From the NCBI GenBank assembly GCA_949775045.1, contig OX459110.1:5030229-5094228 (forward strand): 64,000 nucleotides of DNA, read 5' to 3'. Below, piece by piece: positions 45,512 through 56,303 of the stretch. A program made the position numbers and the translations under genes. The first letter of the stretch is position 1; each line of letters opens with the position of its first letter. Origin of the DNA: Metridium senile. Its lineage: Eukaryota > Cnidaria > Anthozoa > Actiniaria > Metridiidae. The notes below the pieces were generated by a model, which saw only the letters and a list, made by a program, of their open reading frames with translations, was not told the DNA's origin and did no database searches.

Positions 45512-48500
45512 GTGAGCGCGCTTAACGACAGAAACTGGCGATTTATAAGCTCTTCTTGCACAAAACAATAAACATACCAGCAAAATATAAATCGCTGCAA
45601 CCTATTATCTATAAATTTAACTTAGTGATCAGATTATATATAGATTAGCGACAACAACAAAGAAAGAGCTCAAATCGGCCTGTCTTAAAACTACTCCTAA
45701 CAGCCTAAAGCGCCTCAAATACAGCACAAATTCATTCAGTTACTATCTATCTTTCTTTTTCTGGCTTTTTTTTTGCAAGAGCAACTCAATAATACTGTTT
45801 CTGAGCGGTTTTTGAAATGACTGTAACCGACCCGTCACCGAAGGCTCGCCGGTAAAGATAAAAGTAATCATGGACCAGCGGATCCAAGGACAACGGAACG
45901 ACGGACCAATAATTTGTACTTTTTATGTTGCAACTTTTAGTGTTTGTAGTTTAGTGCATATTTAGAATGTACAGAGTAAACTGTTATTTATATATGCTTT
46001 ATCCTATTCTTTGGCTTGGAAATGGCTTGTTTCGAGTTGGAAACTACTCAGTCAAAATGCTAGATCCGCCCCTGACTTTGCAGTGAAACCACTCGCTACG
46101 CTCGTGGTTCCACTTGAGTTTTGAACATTTTTTGACGCCATCTATGATCAATAACAGGACAGACAATGAAAATCTATGTGCGATTTGTTAAATTGACCTT
46201 TGTCAATTGAACTTGGTTAAATAAACTTGGTTTTTACCATGTAAATTTCAACATTGTCAATTGAACATTTTGATATAATTGTTAGCTTTGTACGTTGTTT
46301 TGATATTTTAACAGTTCTTAATTGACTTGGTAGACTGCAAAAAAAAGTATAACTTTGAATAATAATAATAGAGCGCAAACATTATACCCGTGAAACAAGT
46401 GGTAATAATTAGTACTAAATAGTGCTAATTAAACAATAGAAAACAATAGAATTAGCATAAAATATCACTATTTAGTACTATTTATGTTTCACGCTTTTAA
46501 TGTCTGTAATTAAAATACACTACAAACGACAGTGATTATTTGTTTACTTTTGTGAACATTTTAAAATGTTTTTGTAAACATTAATTAACCAATTTCTTTC
46601 TTCATATTATTAGTGTCTCAGGATAGCTTTGTGTAATACGAAACATTTTTAATGCTGTTTTCGAAAGGCATGTAGGTCAGTCATATAAGAGACAATCAAT
46701 GGATCAAAACACCAAGCTCACTGGCTATGACGTTTAATCAAAACATACGTTTTCCCAACACTGTCAGCTTTTTCACTTAATAACACTACAGACAACTTTC
46801 ATTTGTTATTCTGAAATAATGTACATCGTTGTACATGAAACCGAGCATTTTCTGCAAAGTCAGAGGTGGGGGGACTTCGCACATGCCAACTTGAGGGATT
46901 CTTCAAAAACGGGGCAAAACAGCAAGCATATAGTCATTTTAAGATTTAGGCACAATCAAAGAACTTTAGTTGGTGGATCGTGTTGTCAGGACAAAATGCT
47001 TGTATGTTGTGGCCTCGAGTTGAGGAGATGAAGCTAGTCACGTGACTAACGTAGCCCTAAAATTAGCCCTTAGCTCTAAGCATTAGAACTAACGGCAGCC
47101 CAAAATCTTAATCCAAATCCCAAAAACTTAACCCCAACCCTATCCAAACGGTAACCCTAACCCTACTCATCACAATAAGAGGAAAGACCCAGATCACGTG
47201 ACCCTTAAGTTTTTCTGTTCAAAATAAAAGGGTAATAACATTTTTCTATTTGAGTCTCAGGATAGCCTTTTTTACCCATTTACTCATTTATATATGACTT
47301 ACTGTTTTTGCTTAAGCTGGTGTCTAAGTATACCTAGCCCATCGAGTGCATCCGACCACGTGACAAAACCACAGGTATCCCAAAACATGTTTTCATCGAA
47401 ATTAAAGTCGCATTTTCGAAAACAGTTTTTAGGCGTATTTCTTCCAAAATAAAAAAGCCTGATCTCAACTAATTATTAACGAACTTACATTCGGTTTCAT
47501 TGCATACCTAGACTGTAAAAAACATATAAGCCAAATCTACTTTTTGAGTGGCCGCGAAAATCGAAATTTTGTATGATTTTTACTGACAGTCACTCTTAAT
47601 ATAAATCCTTTGTACATCAAATCAGATAAACATTGAAGGTACGTTTCAAATGCTTTCTGAAATAGATTATGGAAGAATAAAACAACAAAAACCAATGTCA
47701 AGAACATTCACCTCATAAAATTGAAAGAAAGCTGTCTATTTTACCGATATAACGAACAACCTGTTTAAATCTAACTGTATTCCGATCGAGAAATAATAAC
47801 TTATTTCCCGAGCAGGATACTAGTACCTAAAGCACGTTATTAAACTGGTGCATGGGATGATATTTTTCATCAATCAAAGAGAAGGCCGCAAAAAAGCTTT
47901 AGTTTTGTGTAAAATGGCGCCCGAAACAAATATTTTCCAGTCTTTCTAGGGAAGAAATACAGAATCTTGTAGACAACAGGGACGCATCAAAAAAGCAACG
48001 AACAAACGTTGAAACTCTGGTAACATTTTGTGATGAAAGAGCTCGAGGCGAATATCATCCTGAGAATTGAACAAAACAGGATATTGACGACTTGTTGTTG
48101 CTTAAACTTTGTCCTAATGAAAGCTTCGATGCAAAGGCCTGGCTACCTTCCAACATGGCGTAGGGAACTGTGAAGAGGACTATTAGCAATTTTCATTTCA
48201 CTAACCACACTCCCCGCTAGACATTGGCCTAAGGAAATTTTTTGACGAAATATATATCAGTAGAATTGACACTTTTTAAAAGCCAATGTAAAACGTATAA
48301 AAATAGTTAAAAATGAAACAAGCAGCTATAGTTGAAAAATGCTTTTAATTTGACACCCAATTTTTATTCTAGTGTATCTAAAATTTTATTTAATTATTCT
48401 TTTCTCAAAAAAAAAAGTGGTTATTATCCGTTGTTAAAAAAATGGATGCAATTTAAGTTGTGATTAATTTTGGTTATCATTATCCATGGTGTACTTCAAT

Positions 48501-48531
48501 GATGACTTAATAGGTATGCAGGATTATAATG
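45512..48531. other. Long stretch without a supported gene
   Basis: No coding region is recognised apart from a weak relic at 47945-48170. Short ctaaccctaa motifs near 47155 are too few to be a telomere array. The region is otherwise AT-rich with fragments of inverted repeats (for example taatagtgctaatta near 46420). Confidence 0.4.
47945..48170 (+). pseudogene. Weak coding relic, possibly Crypton/YR-derived
   Basis: A frame of about 40 codons (SREEIQNLVDNRDASKKQ, then LVTFCDERARGEY) is followed after a stop by DIDDLLLLKLCPNES. The pattern recalls the N-terminal part of Crypton-derived recombinase proteins. The match is from memory of the family style and is weak. Confidence 0.2.
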
Positions 48532-51390
48532 TTAAGAGCTCCCATTGTACGTGACTACTGCCTTAGGCATGTCTGGAAGAAACGTTTCCTCTTTTTTGCG
48601 TGATGGCTCAAGCTTCCATTTAGTTGGTTTAGCATTAAATGGCTCCTCGTCCTGCTTCACAATCCATAGATGTTGATAATCAGTGTTGTTATTAGGTTTG
48701 CACCTGTCTCCAACGTATACCTATTGTTAAAAAAAACAATAAGCGTATATAGTTATATAATCTCTGGCTCAGGCGTATCTTGGAGTGTATGAATCATAAT
48801 TTATGCTAATTTATTACACCCGGAATTTCAGGGTATTTTGCGGTCATGTGACCAGTCGATGGCAGGGCCATTTCTCGCCCAACCCAAAAACGAAGTGAGA
48901 GGGCCCTGGGAACGAGGTTGATAATAACACACACTCCACTCATCAACCTGCATTTTGCCGGCGTAAAGCCGGATACCCCTGAGGACGTATCGGGCTTCAT
49001 ACTAATATAGAATTGAGAATAAAAAGTACCTTGACCAGATAGTAGTATTTGACCACAACTTCCTTGTGAACCTTGTAGCTCACAGCATCAAAACTTTTAG
49101 GCTTTGCTTGTACCGGTAGTACTTGTAGGACCTTCAAAGAGTTTAATCATATATGTGAACGTTAGTGTCATAATTCAAACAAAAAAATACAAAAATTATC
49201 ATAAAGATGTAAAAATGAGACTAGGTAAGGAAATAATTTTATGACGTTTCATGCTCCATTATCAAATAATAATAATTACAATATGCAGAAAGTTTGCTTA
49301 TAAAGAAACTAATTTATGTAAATAATTTTGCACGGATGGAATCCGACTGTACATTCAGGACAGGTTTTAATTCCTGATGTACAGCATCTCGTGCAACTAA
49401 AAATAATTTATTTTAATAATAATTTATTTTAATAATAATTTATTTTAATAATAATTTAATTTAATAATAATTTAATTTTAATAAATTTCAGTAATATATC
49501 ATATAGAAGATTATTCTAGCAAAGTAAACAATAATCCCAAACTAACCACAACTATCGTATACAATCACTAAACTTTCATTTGTAAATTTATGAAACTCAC
49601 ACCGAATGAAATTTTCTTAAAACCGCCGCGTGGCAAGGATCAGATAACACAACAAACAAAAAACTCAAGAATATAGATGTTAAAACTCCACACATATAAA
49701 TCCTATATGTTGTAAATTATCACAGAGAAGTACATCTTTTAATATTGCATACCTTATCACAGTCCGACTGCAGCTCGACGTTCGCTGCTACTAGATGTCC
49801 AGATTTTTCAATATTCTCTCGGATCTTTTTGTCGTCTGGTTTAAATTCACCCTGCTGTAATGAAGAGATTTGAAAAAATGATCACAGACTAAAAAACTCT
49901 TAGGAAAGAACTCATGCTCAACTCCAATGTGATCGATACCCGAGACGAACATGGACCTCATCGATGAGAGGGGTGAGCATTAACAACACGGCAACCCATG
50001 TCATCCAATCAGCAATAGAAATATTGTTTTTAGCTAGCCTCATGCCAGTGAGCACACTGAATCAGCAGAGGCTAATTGATGTATTTTATCACATGCAATT
50101 GAAATATACCGTACAACAGTTATAAAGGCAATTAATGCGATCGCAATCTGTGGCAATGTCTTATGATATAAGAGCAAGTCGTCAGTAGTAGCCATTAGTT
50201 GTGAAGTACAAAAACTTACCACCTCATTTTCCTCCTCATTTTCACAATCTGGTTTAGGGCTACCTTGATGGGTGTCTTTCAGCTGTTCCTCCATGGTCAT
50301 AGATCGAGACTGCCCATCTAAAGACAAAAACCTGGTTAAATAACCATCCAAACCACTTTAGTCCCTCCCATCTATGACGTACTGTTTACGTCGCAGGATA
50401 CTCTTAATGGAAGTGTTTCCTTTTCCTCTTCTTTGTTGTTAGTTATTAATAAAAATAAAAAATAAATAAAAAGTAAGTGTTTCCTGATGATAATGATTAT
50501 TTCCTTTAATTAAACATTATTTTTAGCTTAATAATGATATTTAGGAAGTTGGTTGATATTGAGAGATAAATATGTGTTCTTATTATTATGAATGATAGTG
50601 GTGGCATTAATGTTCTATTTTGTACAAGGGAGCACGGCAGACTGTTGTTTGTGGTTTGGATATATTCGTTCTTTTGAAGGTTTTAAATTACAACCATCTT
50701 TTCAAAGTTTTAAATTACATAAACGGCTTATTTCGTCAATCGACTGACCAGTAAAAAAAAGATCGTTGTAATTTAAAACCTTCAAAAGATCGAATATATC
50801 CAAACCACAAACAACAGTCTGCCGTGCTCCCTTGTTTTGTACATGCTTTTATTAGAATGTGCATTCTAAAATATCTATATTCAATTTGCATGTAACATGT
50901 AACAATATGCTAAAATCTAAAATATAGCTTCCAGAAAGCTGGATTTATAGTACCTATAGTATATAGCATATATAGTGGACTTAAAAGAAGTCAGTTTTTT
51001 GGATATTTGGACTACATTGATTGGTTTTTAAGTAATCTTAAGCCTAGTTTGCTTGACCCGCAAAATAAATATCATTGCTGACACCAATGCAACATAGCGG
51101 CACCATACAATTCTTAGAAATAAATGAGTATATAAATCGTTAATATCTTTAAGACTTTGAAATAATTTACAATTTATAACGCCTACATATTAATTTATCG
51201 AGCATTTTGCGTCGAACCACATCATTTTATTTTCATCTTGTAAGAAAAAAGCGTTACAGCGTGAAAATTAGAAAAAAAAGTGTACGACATTCAAATGTGA
51301 TTAGCCAACGATGTTGGTATTATTAAAACTCCTGAAGGGTGATCATAAGGTATACTCACGATTCAGTTGTGTAGAGTAAAATGATGCCAT
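48532..51390 (-). CDS. Stefin/cystatin-like protein, five exons
   Basis: Exons on the minus strand are 51390-51360, 50317-50220, 49854-49753, 49131-49030 and 48720-48532. All have GT donors and AG acceptors and join in phase (1, 0, 0, 0), giving 173 residues from MASFYSTQLN to a TAA stop. An acidic N-terminal part (KPDCENEEENEV) precedes a cystatin-type fold. The matching parts are a helix region (DDKKIRENIEKSGH), the strand FDAVSYKVHKEVVVK and the YYLVKVYVGD block, which parallels YFIKVHVGD of stefins. A charged C-terminal extension follows (about residues 135-173). Stefins inhibit papain-like proteases in the cytosol; no signal peptide is seen here. The inhibitory QVVAG loop reads EVVVK, so classical inhibition may be lost. 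The 3' exon is well supported; the first exon is the least certain. Confidence 0.75.
48790..48990. mobile_element. Small repeat fragment in the last intron
   Basis: The block ctcgcccaacccaaaaacga to gagagggccctgggaacgag, close to intron 4 of the cystatin-like gene, belongs to a widespread repeat. A related fragment is at about 37876-37920. The minus-strand frame reading NLVPRALSLRFWVG is repeat-derived and not a gene. Confidence 0.45.
50625..50834. mobile_element. 210-bp fold-back MITE in intron 1 of the cystatin-like gene
   Basis: The arm caagggagcacggcagactg is mirrored by cagtctgccgtgctcccttg and continues through tttggatatattcg and ttgaaggttttaaattac. No coding capacity. Confidence 0.75.
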
Positions 51391-51689
51391 GTATATGTTT
51401 TGATTTATAAGATCAGTTCACCGACTAATAGCAATACTGAATAAGTACTTATTGGCCGAGTGGGAGGGCCGTACGGGGAAATATTTGGCTCGCGGTCATA
51501 ACGTACGAACCGAGCGCATGCGAGTGTTTCATCAGGAGTTACATGCAAACACCGAAAAACTGAAGAGAGCACAAGGCTGCAGTATTACACATACCTTGAG
51601 CTCTTTTGAATTTTAGTAGCCTTTTGGTAATTGCAGCTTTATTACCAAAAGTCGATAGACCATTTGCCTCGAGGTCATTCCGTTATATC

Positions 51690-53158
51690 TGGCAATGTCA
51701 TTTTTTGAATTGTTGAGAGAGGCTCTTTATCCATATCCAAATGCTTTTACTTGAAAACGCGAATAAACCTTGACTTGAAATTTGAATCATGAAACTTGTA
51801 ACTTGTAGAATCTTGAACTTTGAGTATTATATCCTTGCTTTGCTACCCCAGGGCCATTGCTCTTTTTAAGCGCTTTAAACATAACTCCATGCATGGGGCG
51901 AAAATATGTCTTTACTTCATACTTGATTTTGTTTCTCTAAGCGTAAGATAACAAACTTGAATATTAACCGATCACTTTATTATTTACAAAATTGCATTGA
52001 TTTCTATTTTAATTACATGGTATATTGATTGAACATATATATGTATATTTGGGCTTATAATAACAGCTCCCCATTAACTGTAATATACCAGTATAGGGCT
52101 ATAATTATTTTTTGTTATATTAAATGGGTTTCTTCTGTTCTTAATTCTATTGAGATTTAATGATATTTATAACAATTTTAACAATATAATTAATGGTTGT
52201 GCCCAGTACTTAGGGGCATTGTTTAATATTAAGTCAATATTTGAACTATTTCCTCTTTTTAATAAAAATATGTATTAATAGTTTCTATTGTATTTATAAA
52301 AAAAAAAAAACACGACAACATGTACTATCATTAACACATTACTCATTCCAATGCTATTCATAACAATTATAACAATAAAATTAATGGTTATGCCCAGTGC
52401 TTATTTACATTGTTTGAAATTGAATCAATATTTGAGCTATTTCCTCTTTTTTAAAAAAATATGTATTAATTGTTTTTATTATATTTTTAGAAAACACTAC
52501 AACACGTACTATCATAAACATCAACTAATTATAAAATGGTACTCATTGGTGATAATTTTCCATGTTCAATTCTAAGCCCCCTATAAATTGATGAGAATAA
52601 CTGTTTTACTAGTCTCCCCCGCAGCCGTTTTTAGCTTCGTCATGCATTGGCAATGCCATTTTTTGAATTGTTGAGAGAGGCTCTTTATCCATATTTAAAT
52701 GCTTTTACTTGAAAACGCGAAGAAAACTTTAACTTGAAAACTTGAATAAACTGGTTGAGAAAGGCTCTTTATGAAAACTTGAAATAAACATTAACTTAAA
52801 TTTGAATAGACTTGTAACTTGTATAAACTTTAACTTATAATGTGAGTATTATAACTTTGCTTTGCTACCACAGGGCCATTGCCCTGATTGATAAAGATTG
52901 ATATTCAAATTTATAAGCTTACGCTCAGAGAAACAAAATCAAGTATGAAGTAAATGGAGTTATGTCTAATAACAAAGCGTTGTAATGGTACAACGCTTTG
53001 TTATTAGACATAACTCCATTTACTTCATACTTGATTTTGTTTCTCTGAGCGTAAGCTTATAAATTTGAATATCAATCTTTCACTTTATTTCACACATATA
53101 CATAATTTAATTTATAGGGCTTAAAAACTCTTTCGGGCTTATACAAAAAGCTCCCCAT
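51690..53158. repeat. Duplicated AT-rich repeat modules left of the Tc1-like transposon
   Basis: The block gagaggctctttatccata to tttacttgaaaacgcga occurs near 51717 and 52673. The block attaatggttatgcccagtg with its surroundings occurs near 52190 and 52382. The block taagccccctataaattgatg to gcttcgtcatgcattg is at 52575-52650. Further copies lie at 57100-58640, so the modules flank the transposon on both sides. Confidence 0.65.
52893..53080. repeat. 188-bp palindrome with 92-base arms
   Basis: The left arm starts aaagattgatattcaaattt and ends gcgttgta; atgg is the loop; the right arm is its exact reverse complement as far as I can check by eye. A half copy of the arm is at about 51918-51965, so the palindrome arose by inverted duplication of that repeat. 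Confidence 0.85.
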
Positions 53159-53585
53159 TATAGTGCGGACACACTAAGTGGGCCCACCTGAACAAAACTG
53201 TCCAATCACAATTGACCTACAGATAATCGATTCCCGATAAAACCCGAGTAAACCAATCAGCGTTAAGAACTCTGATGATATTTTGTACAAAGTTTTGGCG
53301 CTTTTCTGTAATAAATCAAGTGTTCGTAGTTTTGATATCGGTTCATACAAAATTTATTATACTATATAAATGTGAAGATATTATGCAATGAAGTACAACG
53401 TGTAAAACGAACTAGTAATTCTGATTTTATTTCAAAATAAAATAACCAAGTTTATTATATAAAGTTTACATGATCATAACGCCGGATATAAACTAGAACA
53501 TAACCTTCACAAAACTCAACTTAGTACCTGACTTAGTACGTTGTTCGATTCAAGTTCGATTCAAGTTCAGTTTTTTGTGTGTTTA

Positions 53586-54536
53586 TTAAAAAAAAAGTCC
53601 TCGGCTTGACGATGGTCTGCCATAAAAATTGTCTGCTTGAAATGGCGCAACACTTCTTCTGTTGAATTCCTCAATCATTAATGGCAATTTCCAATCACTG
53701 TTTTCGTCTAGAGGAACTTTATTATTCAGTGCTTTCTTTAGAATAAGTAGATCGCGATCCAAGTGAAGTCGATCCGTACCGGCATATTTCATCTGGTTAC
53801 TTTTCTTTAAACGCGGTCTCATTATTGCAAAGAAGCTGTTACTTGCCTTCTCTCTTGCAGCTTTGAAGTCCATAAGCTCGTCCTTTGCTTTAGTGGACTT
53901 TTTTTCAAGCTCTTTTATGAGACTTTGTAGCTCTTTTATCTCCGAACGAAATTCTGGATGTTTGCTTTGCATGTTACAATTACGGATCCCGGGGCATTCC
54001 ATTTTTGTGCAGAGCCTCTTTTGATGACCAGGTTGGTGGCAATTTGAGCAGAGTTTTGCTCTTTTAGGAGCTTTTCTGTCATAGTCATCAGCTTGTTGAA
54101 GCAATCGCGTGTATTCTTCTTTGGCACTTGAGACCCGTGTTTGAATAAACTGAATATCATCGTTCATGTTCATTTGTTTCTTTGCGAGGAAGCTCTTAGA
54201 TGAATCAAGCGGCGCTTGAGCCGGCTGAGTACAAGTGCTGGTAGTGACTTTAGCGGGCGCTTCATTAGCATTACAAGACGATGGTATTACTGTGCTTGTG
54301 GATGCTTGTGGTTTTGCCGATAATTTTTCAATCTCTTTCAGAAGAATTTTCTTCTTAGCATAGCATAGTTTCAACGGTGATGGGAAAAAAATGTCCAGGT
54401 CCGAGCTGTCAATGTACTTCAAAGATTCCTTAGTTGTGAATCCCCTCTCCTCGAATTCGTTTGCAAGAGGTTTTAGATCTAAGCCACAAGAAATGGACGA
54501 TAGCCAACGTGCAACTTCACCCTCCATGTTTGCCAC
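53586..54536 (-). CDS. Transposon accessory protein: SAM-like domain, CCHC knuckle, coiled coil
   Basis: The 316-residue frame is intact and starts MANMEGEVARWL. Residues 8-72 look like a SAM domain (VARWLSSISCGLDL, FEERGFTTKESLKYI, KKKILLKEIEKL). A serine/threonine-rich linker follows. Residues 163-176, CSNCHQPGHQKRLC, form a perfect C-x2-C-x4-H-x4-C zinc knuckle, with a further C181, C187, H193 set right after. Residues 197-230 are a Lys/Glu/Leu coiled coil. The C-terminal part (KYAGTDRLHLDRDLLI to FNRRSVAPFQADNF) is conserved-looking but unknown. By analogy it could multimerise and bind nucleic acid to assist transposition; this is inference. It has the look of a retroelement gag, yet no reverse transcriptase is present. 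Confidence 0.8.
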   Translation of the reverse strand: MANMEGEVARWLSSISCGLDLKPLANEFEERGFTTKESLKYIDSSDLDIFFPSPLKLCYAKKKILLKEIEKLSAKPQASTSTVIPSSCNANEAPAKVTTSTCTQPAQAPLDSSKSFLAKKQMNMNDDIQFIQTRVSSAKEEYTRLLQQADDYDRKAPKRAKLCSNCHQPGHQKRLCTKMECPGIRNCNMQSKHPEFRSEIKELQSLIKELEKKSTKAKDELMDFKAAREKASNSFFAIMRPRLKKSNQMKYAGTDRLHLDRDLLILKKALNNKVPLDENSDWKLPLMIEEFNRRSVAPFQADNFYGRPSSSRGLFF

Positions 54537-55045
54537 GCTTTAGAAGCGAAATAACAGCCAGAAATACCGCATGTGAAATAGATTGAGCTGATTTTAGCTA
54601 GTAACCAATCAGATTATCGCGTTCTCACGGTAAAGTCACGGATCTATTGGTAATTAAATCAAATATAAATCGATTGCATTTTTCTTTGCTGCGTTTTACA
54701 TATTTTTTACCGCAATACAAAAGTCATCGACAAAACTGTTTTATTCGTGCGCCTTAACTTCAAGATGTGAGTAAAAATAAAGAAATATAAATGGAGTTTT
54801 ATATTTCATGTTGATTTCCAATCAGTTATGATTGAGTTTTATTTGTGTTACAACAATCAATTTTATCTCATGTCATTGAAATGGAGAACAAGCGACAATC
54901 CTTTTATATATATATATAAAGAGAAAGTTGTATTTTATTATAACAGTAAGATAATTACGTATACTGATAATATTACACGATAATGAGTTAGTAAATTTTT
55001 AATATGCAAATGCCTGGAGAGATTACAATGAAAATACATGGTATG
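54537..55045 (-). promoter_or_regulatory. Spacer between transposase and accessory gene
   Basis: The spacer holds a (ta)n stretch near 54907-54920 and no open frame. It could serve as 3' end of the transposase gene and promoter of the accessory gene, or as an intron between them. Nothing in the bases decides between these. Confidence 0.3.
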
Positions 55046-56101
55046 TTACAGTAAATATCCACAGTGTCTGAAGTATGCTGAGGAGTTTTCTGGTGTTATT
55101 TCCAAGCAGGCATTGTATATGGCAACCTCTGTTTGTTGTTCTGCAAGAAGCTGGTTACGCTTTAAGTAGCACTTTATCTGATTGAAGCAATACTCGCAGG
55201 TGTTTAGGTGGGGAGAATACGGTGGTTGAAATAGAAGGCGAACACCATAGTCTGCCAACATGTTTGTAAGTACAGGCTCAATAAAATGGCCGTGATGGAA
55301 TCCACAATTGTCCATTATTACTGTGTCCCCTCTTTCTAGAACAGCAGATCCATCATTTCTGATGAGTTCAACGGCTTCTTCAAAAAACAACAGCATCTCG
55401 TTCCCATTTGAAGCACCGTTCAAGACATTCATATAGTCCACACCTTGCAATGAGTGAAGTAGATTGATAGTGAATGTAGCATTTGAGGCGTATCTTTGTA
55501 CCTCAAAAGCTTTCTCTCCAACGTAGCTGCTTCCATATTTTCTATTCCCACTTGTTTTGATAACACTACTTTCGTCGAAAAAATGCAGAGTTGCTGGGTT
55601 CATGTTGCTTACCTGATCAAGGTAGTTGTTCACGAGATTAACGTTATTTGCTGAAGTCGATTCCAGCGGCGTAACGCTAAGTTTTTTATGAGACATAAGC
55701 AAGTCTGATCTTATGCATTTTTTTATTGCGGATGTGCTCGGTACATCTATAGGGTTTACAACGCCATCGAGAACTAATCTCTGTTGTATTTCAGCGATAT
55801 ATGTACTAGGTTTTATCAGCTTTTCGTTTTCTATAAATTCAACGACATCGGCAGTCATTTTCCATCGAGGCTGTTTTGATTTTGGAGGCTGCAGGGATGA
55901 GTTTGTTTCGTTGTAGTCGCGTAGAACTTTCCTTACAAAGTGATGACTTGTTCGAGTCAAATTTGCAATCTGACGTTGTGACATGTTGCCGTGATGCAAA
56001 TCTAGAACTCTTTCTCGAAACATGATCGGTAACTTTTGGCCTTGCGTATACAGACCGCCATTTCTATTTACTTGGAGCTTTATTATTGGTAGCATTGACA
56101 T
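55046..56101 (-). CDS. Tc1/IS630-type DD38E transposase
   Basis: The 351-residue frame is intact. Residues 26-62 are a helix-turn-helix (FRERVLDLHHGNMSQRQ, TRTSHHFVRKVLRDY), followed by a second DNA-binding part to about 140. The catalytic triad is Asp176 (LHFFDESSV), Asp264 (DTVIMDNCGFHHGH) and Glu303 (PPYSPHLNTCEYCFNQIK). The spacing between the second Asp and the Glu is 38 residues. Tc1 itself has 34, so this belongs to a less common branch. It would cut and paste the element by binding the ~143-bp TIRs. It starts about 60 bases inside the right TIR boundary, so the TIR holds its promoter. Confidence 0.9.
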   Translation of the reverse strand: MSMLPIIKLQVNRNGGLYTQGQKLPIMFRERVLDLHHGNMSQRQIANLTRTSHHFVRKVLRDYNETNSSLQPPKSKQPRWKMTADVVEFIENEKLIKPSTYIAEIQQRLVLDGVVNPIDVPSTSAIKKCIRSDLLMSHKKLSVTPLESTSANNVNLVNNYLDQVSNMNPATLHFFDESSVIKTSGNRKYGSSYVGEKAFEVQRYASNATFTINLLHSLQGVDYMNVLNGASNGNEMLLFFEEAVELIRNDGSAVLERGDTVIMDNCGFHHGHFIEPVLTNMLADYGVRLLFQPPYSPHLNTCEYCFNQIKCYLKRNQLLAEQQTEVAIYNACLEITPENSSAYFRHCGYLL

Positions 56102-56303
56102 ACAATAATACTCAATATACTAACTTCTACTCGATTGTAACGACAACCGTTCACTTCTGTTAGCGCCAAAACTTTGTACAAATTATCATCCGATTTCTTA
56201 ACGCTGATTGGTTTAGTTGGGTTTTATCGGGAATCGATTGTCTTTAGGTCGATTGTGATTGGACAGTTTTGTTCAGGTGGGCCCACTTAGTGTGTCCGCA
56301 CTG

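Larger units (their letters stand above)
53161..56303 (-). mobile_element. Two-gene Tc1/IS630-like DNA transposon, apparently complete
   Basis: TIRs of about 143 bases run 53161-53303 and 56161-56303 and match at roughly nine positions in ten. The right end is cagtgcggac in inverse, the left end has t for c. TA flanks both ends. A related unoccupied sequence (ctccccattaactgtaatat near 52067) shows the target. Two long intact frames lie on the minus strand: the transposase (56101-55046) first, then a second gene (54536-53586) after a 509-base spacer with a TATA-rich stretch. Tc1/mariner elements usually encode only a transposase, so the second gene is unusual. Confidence 0.85.

Noticed and set aside
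47100..47175. Telomere-like ctaaccctaa motifs
   Set aside because: Only two or three adjoining units among degenerate sequence; not an array.
48806..49000. 64-codon minus-strand frame with NLVPRALSLRFW
   Set aside because: Repeat-derived sequence inside an intron of the cystatin-like gene.
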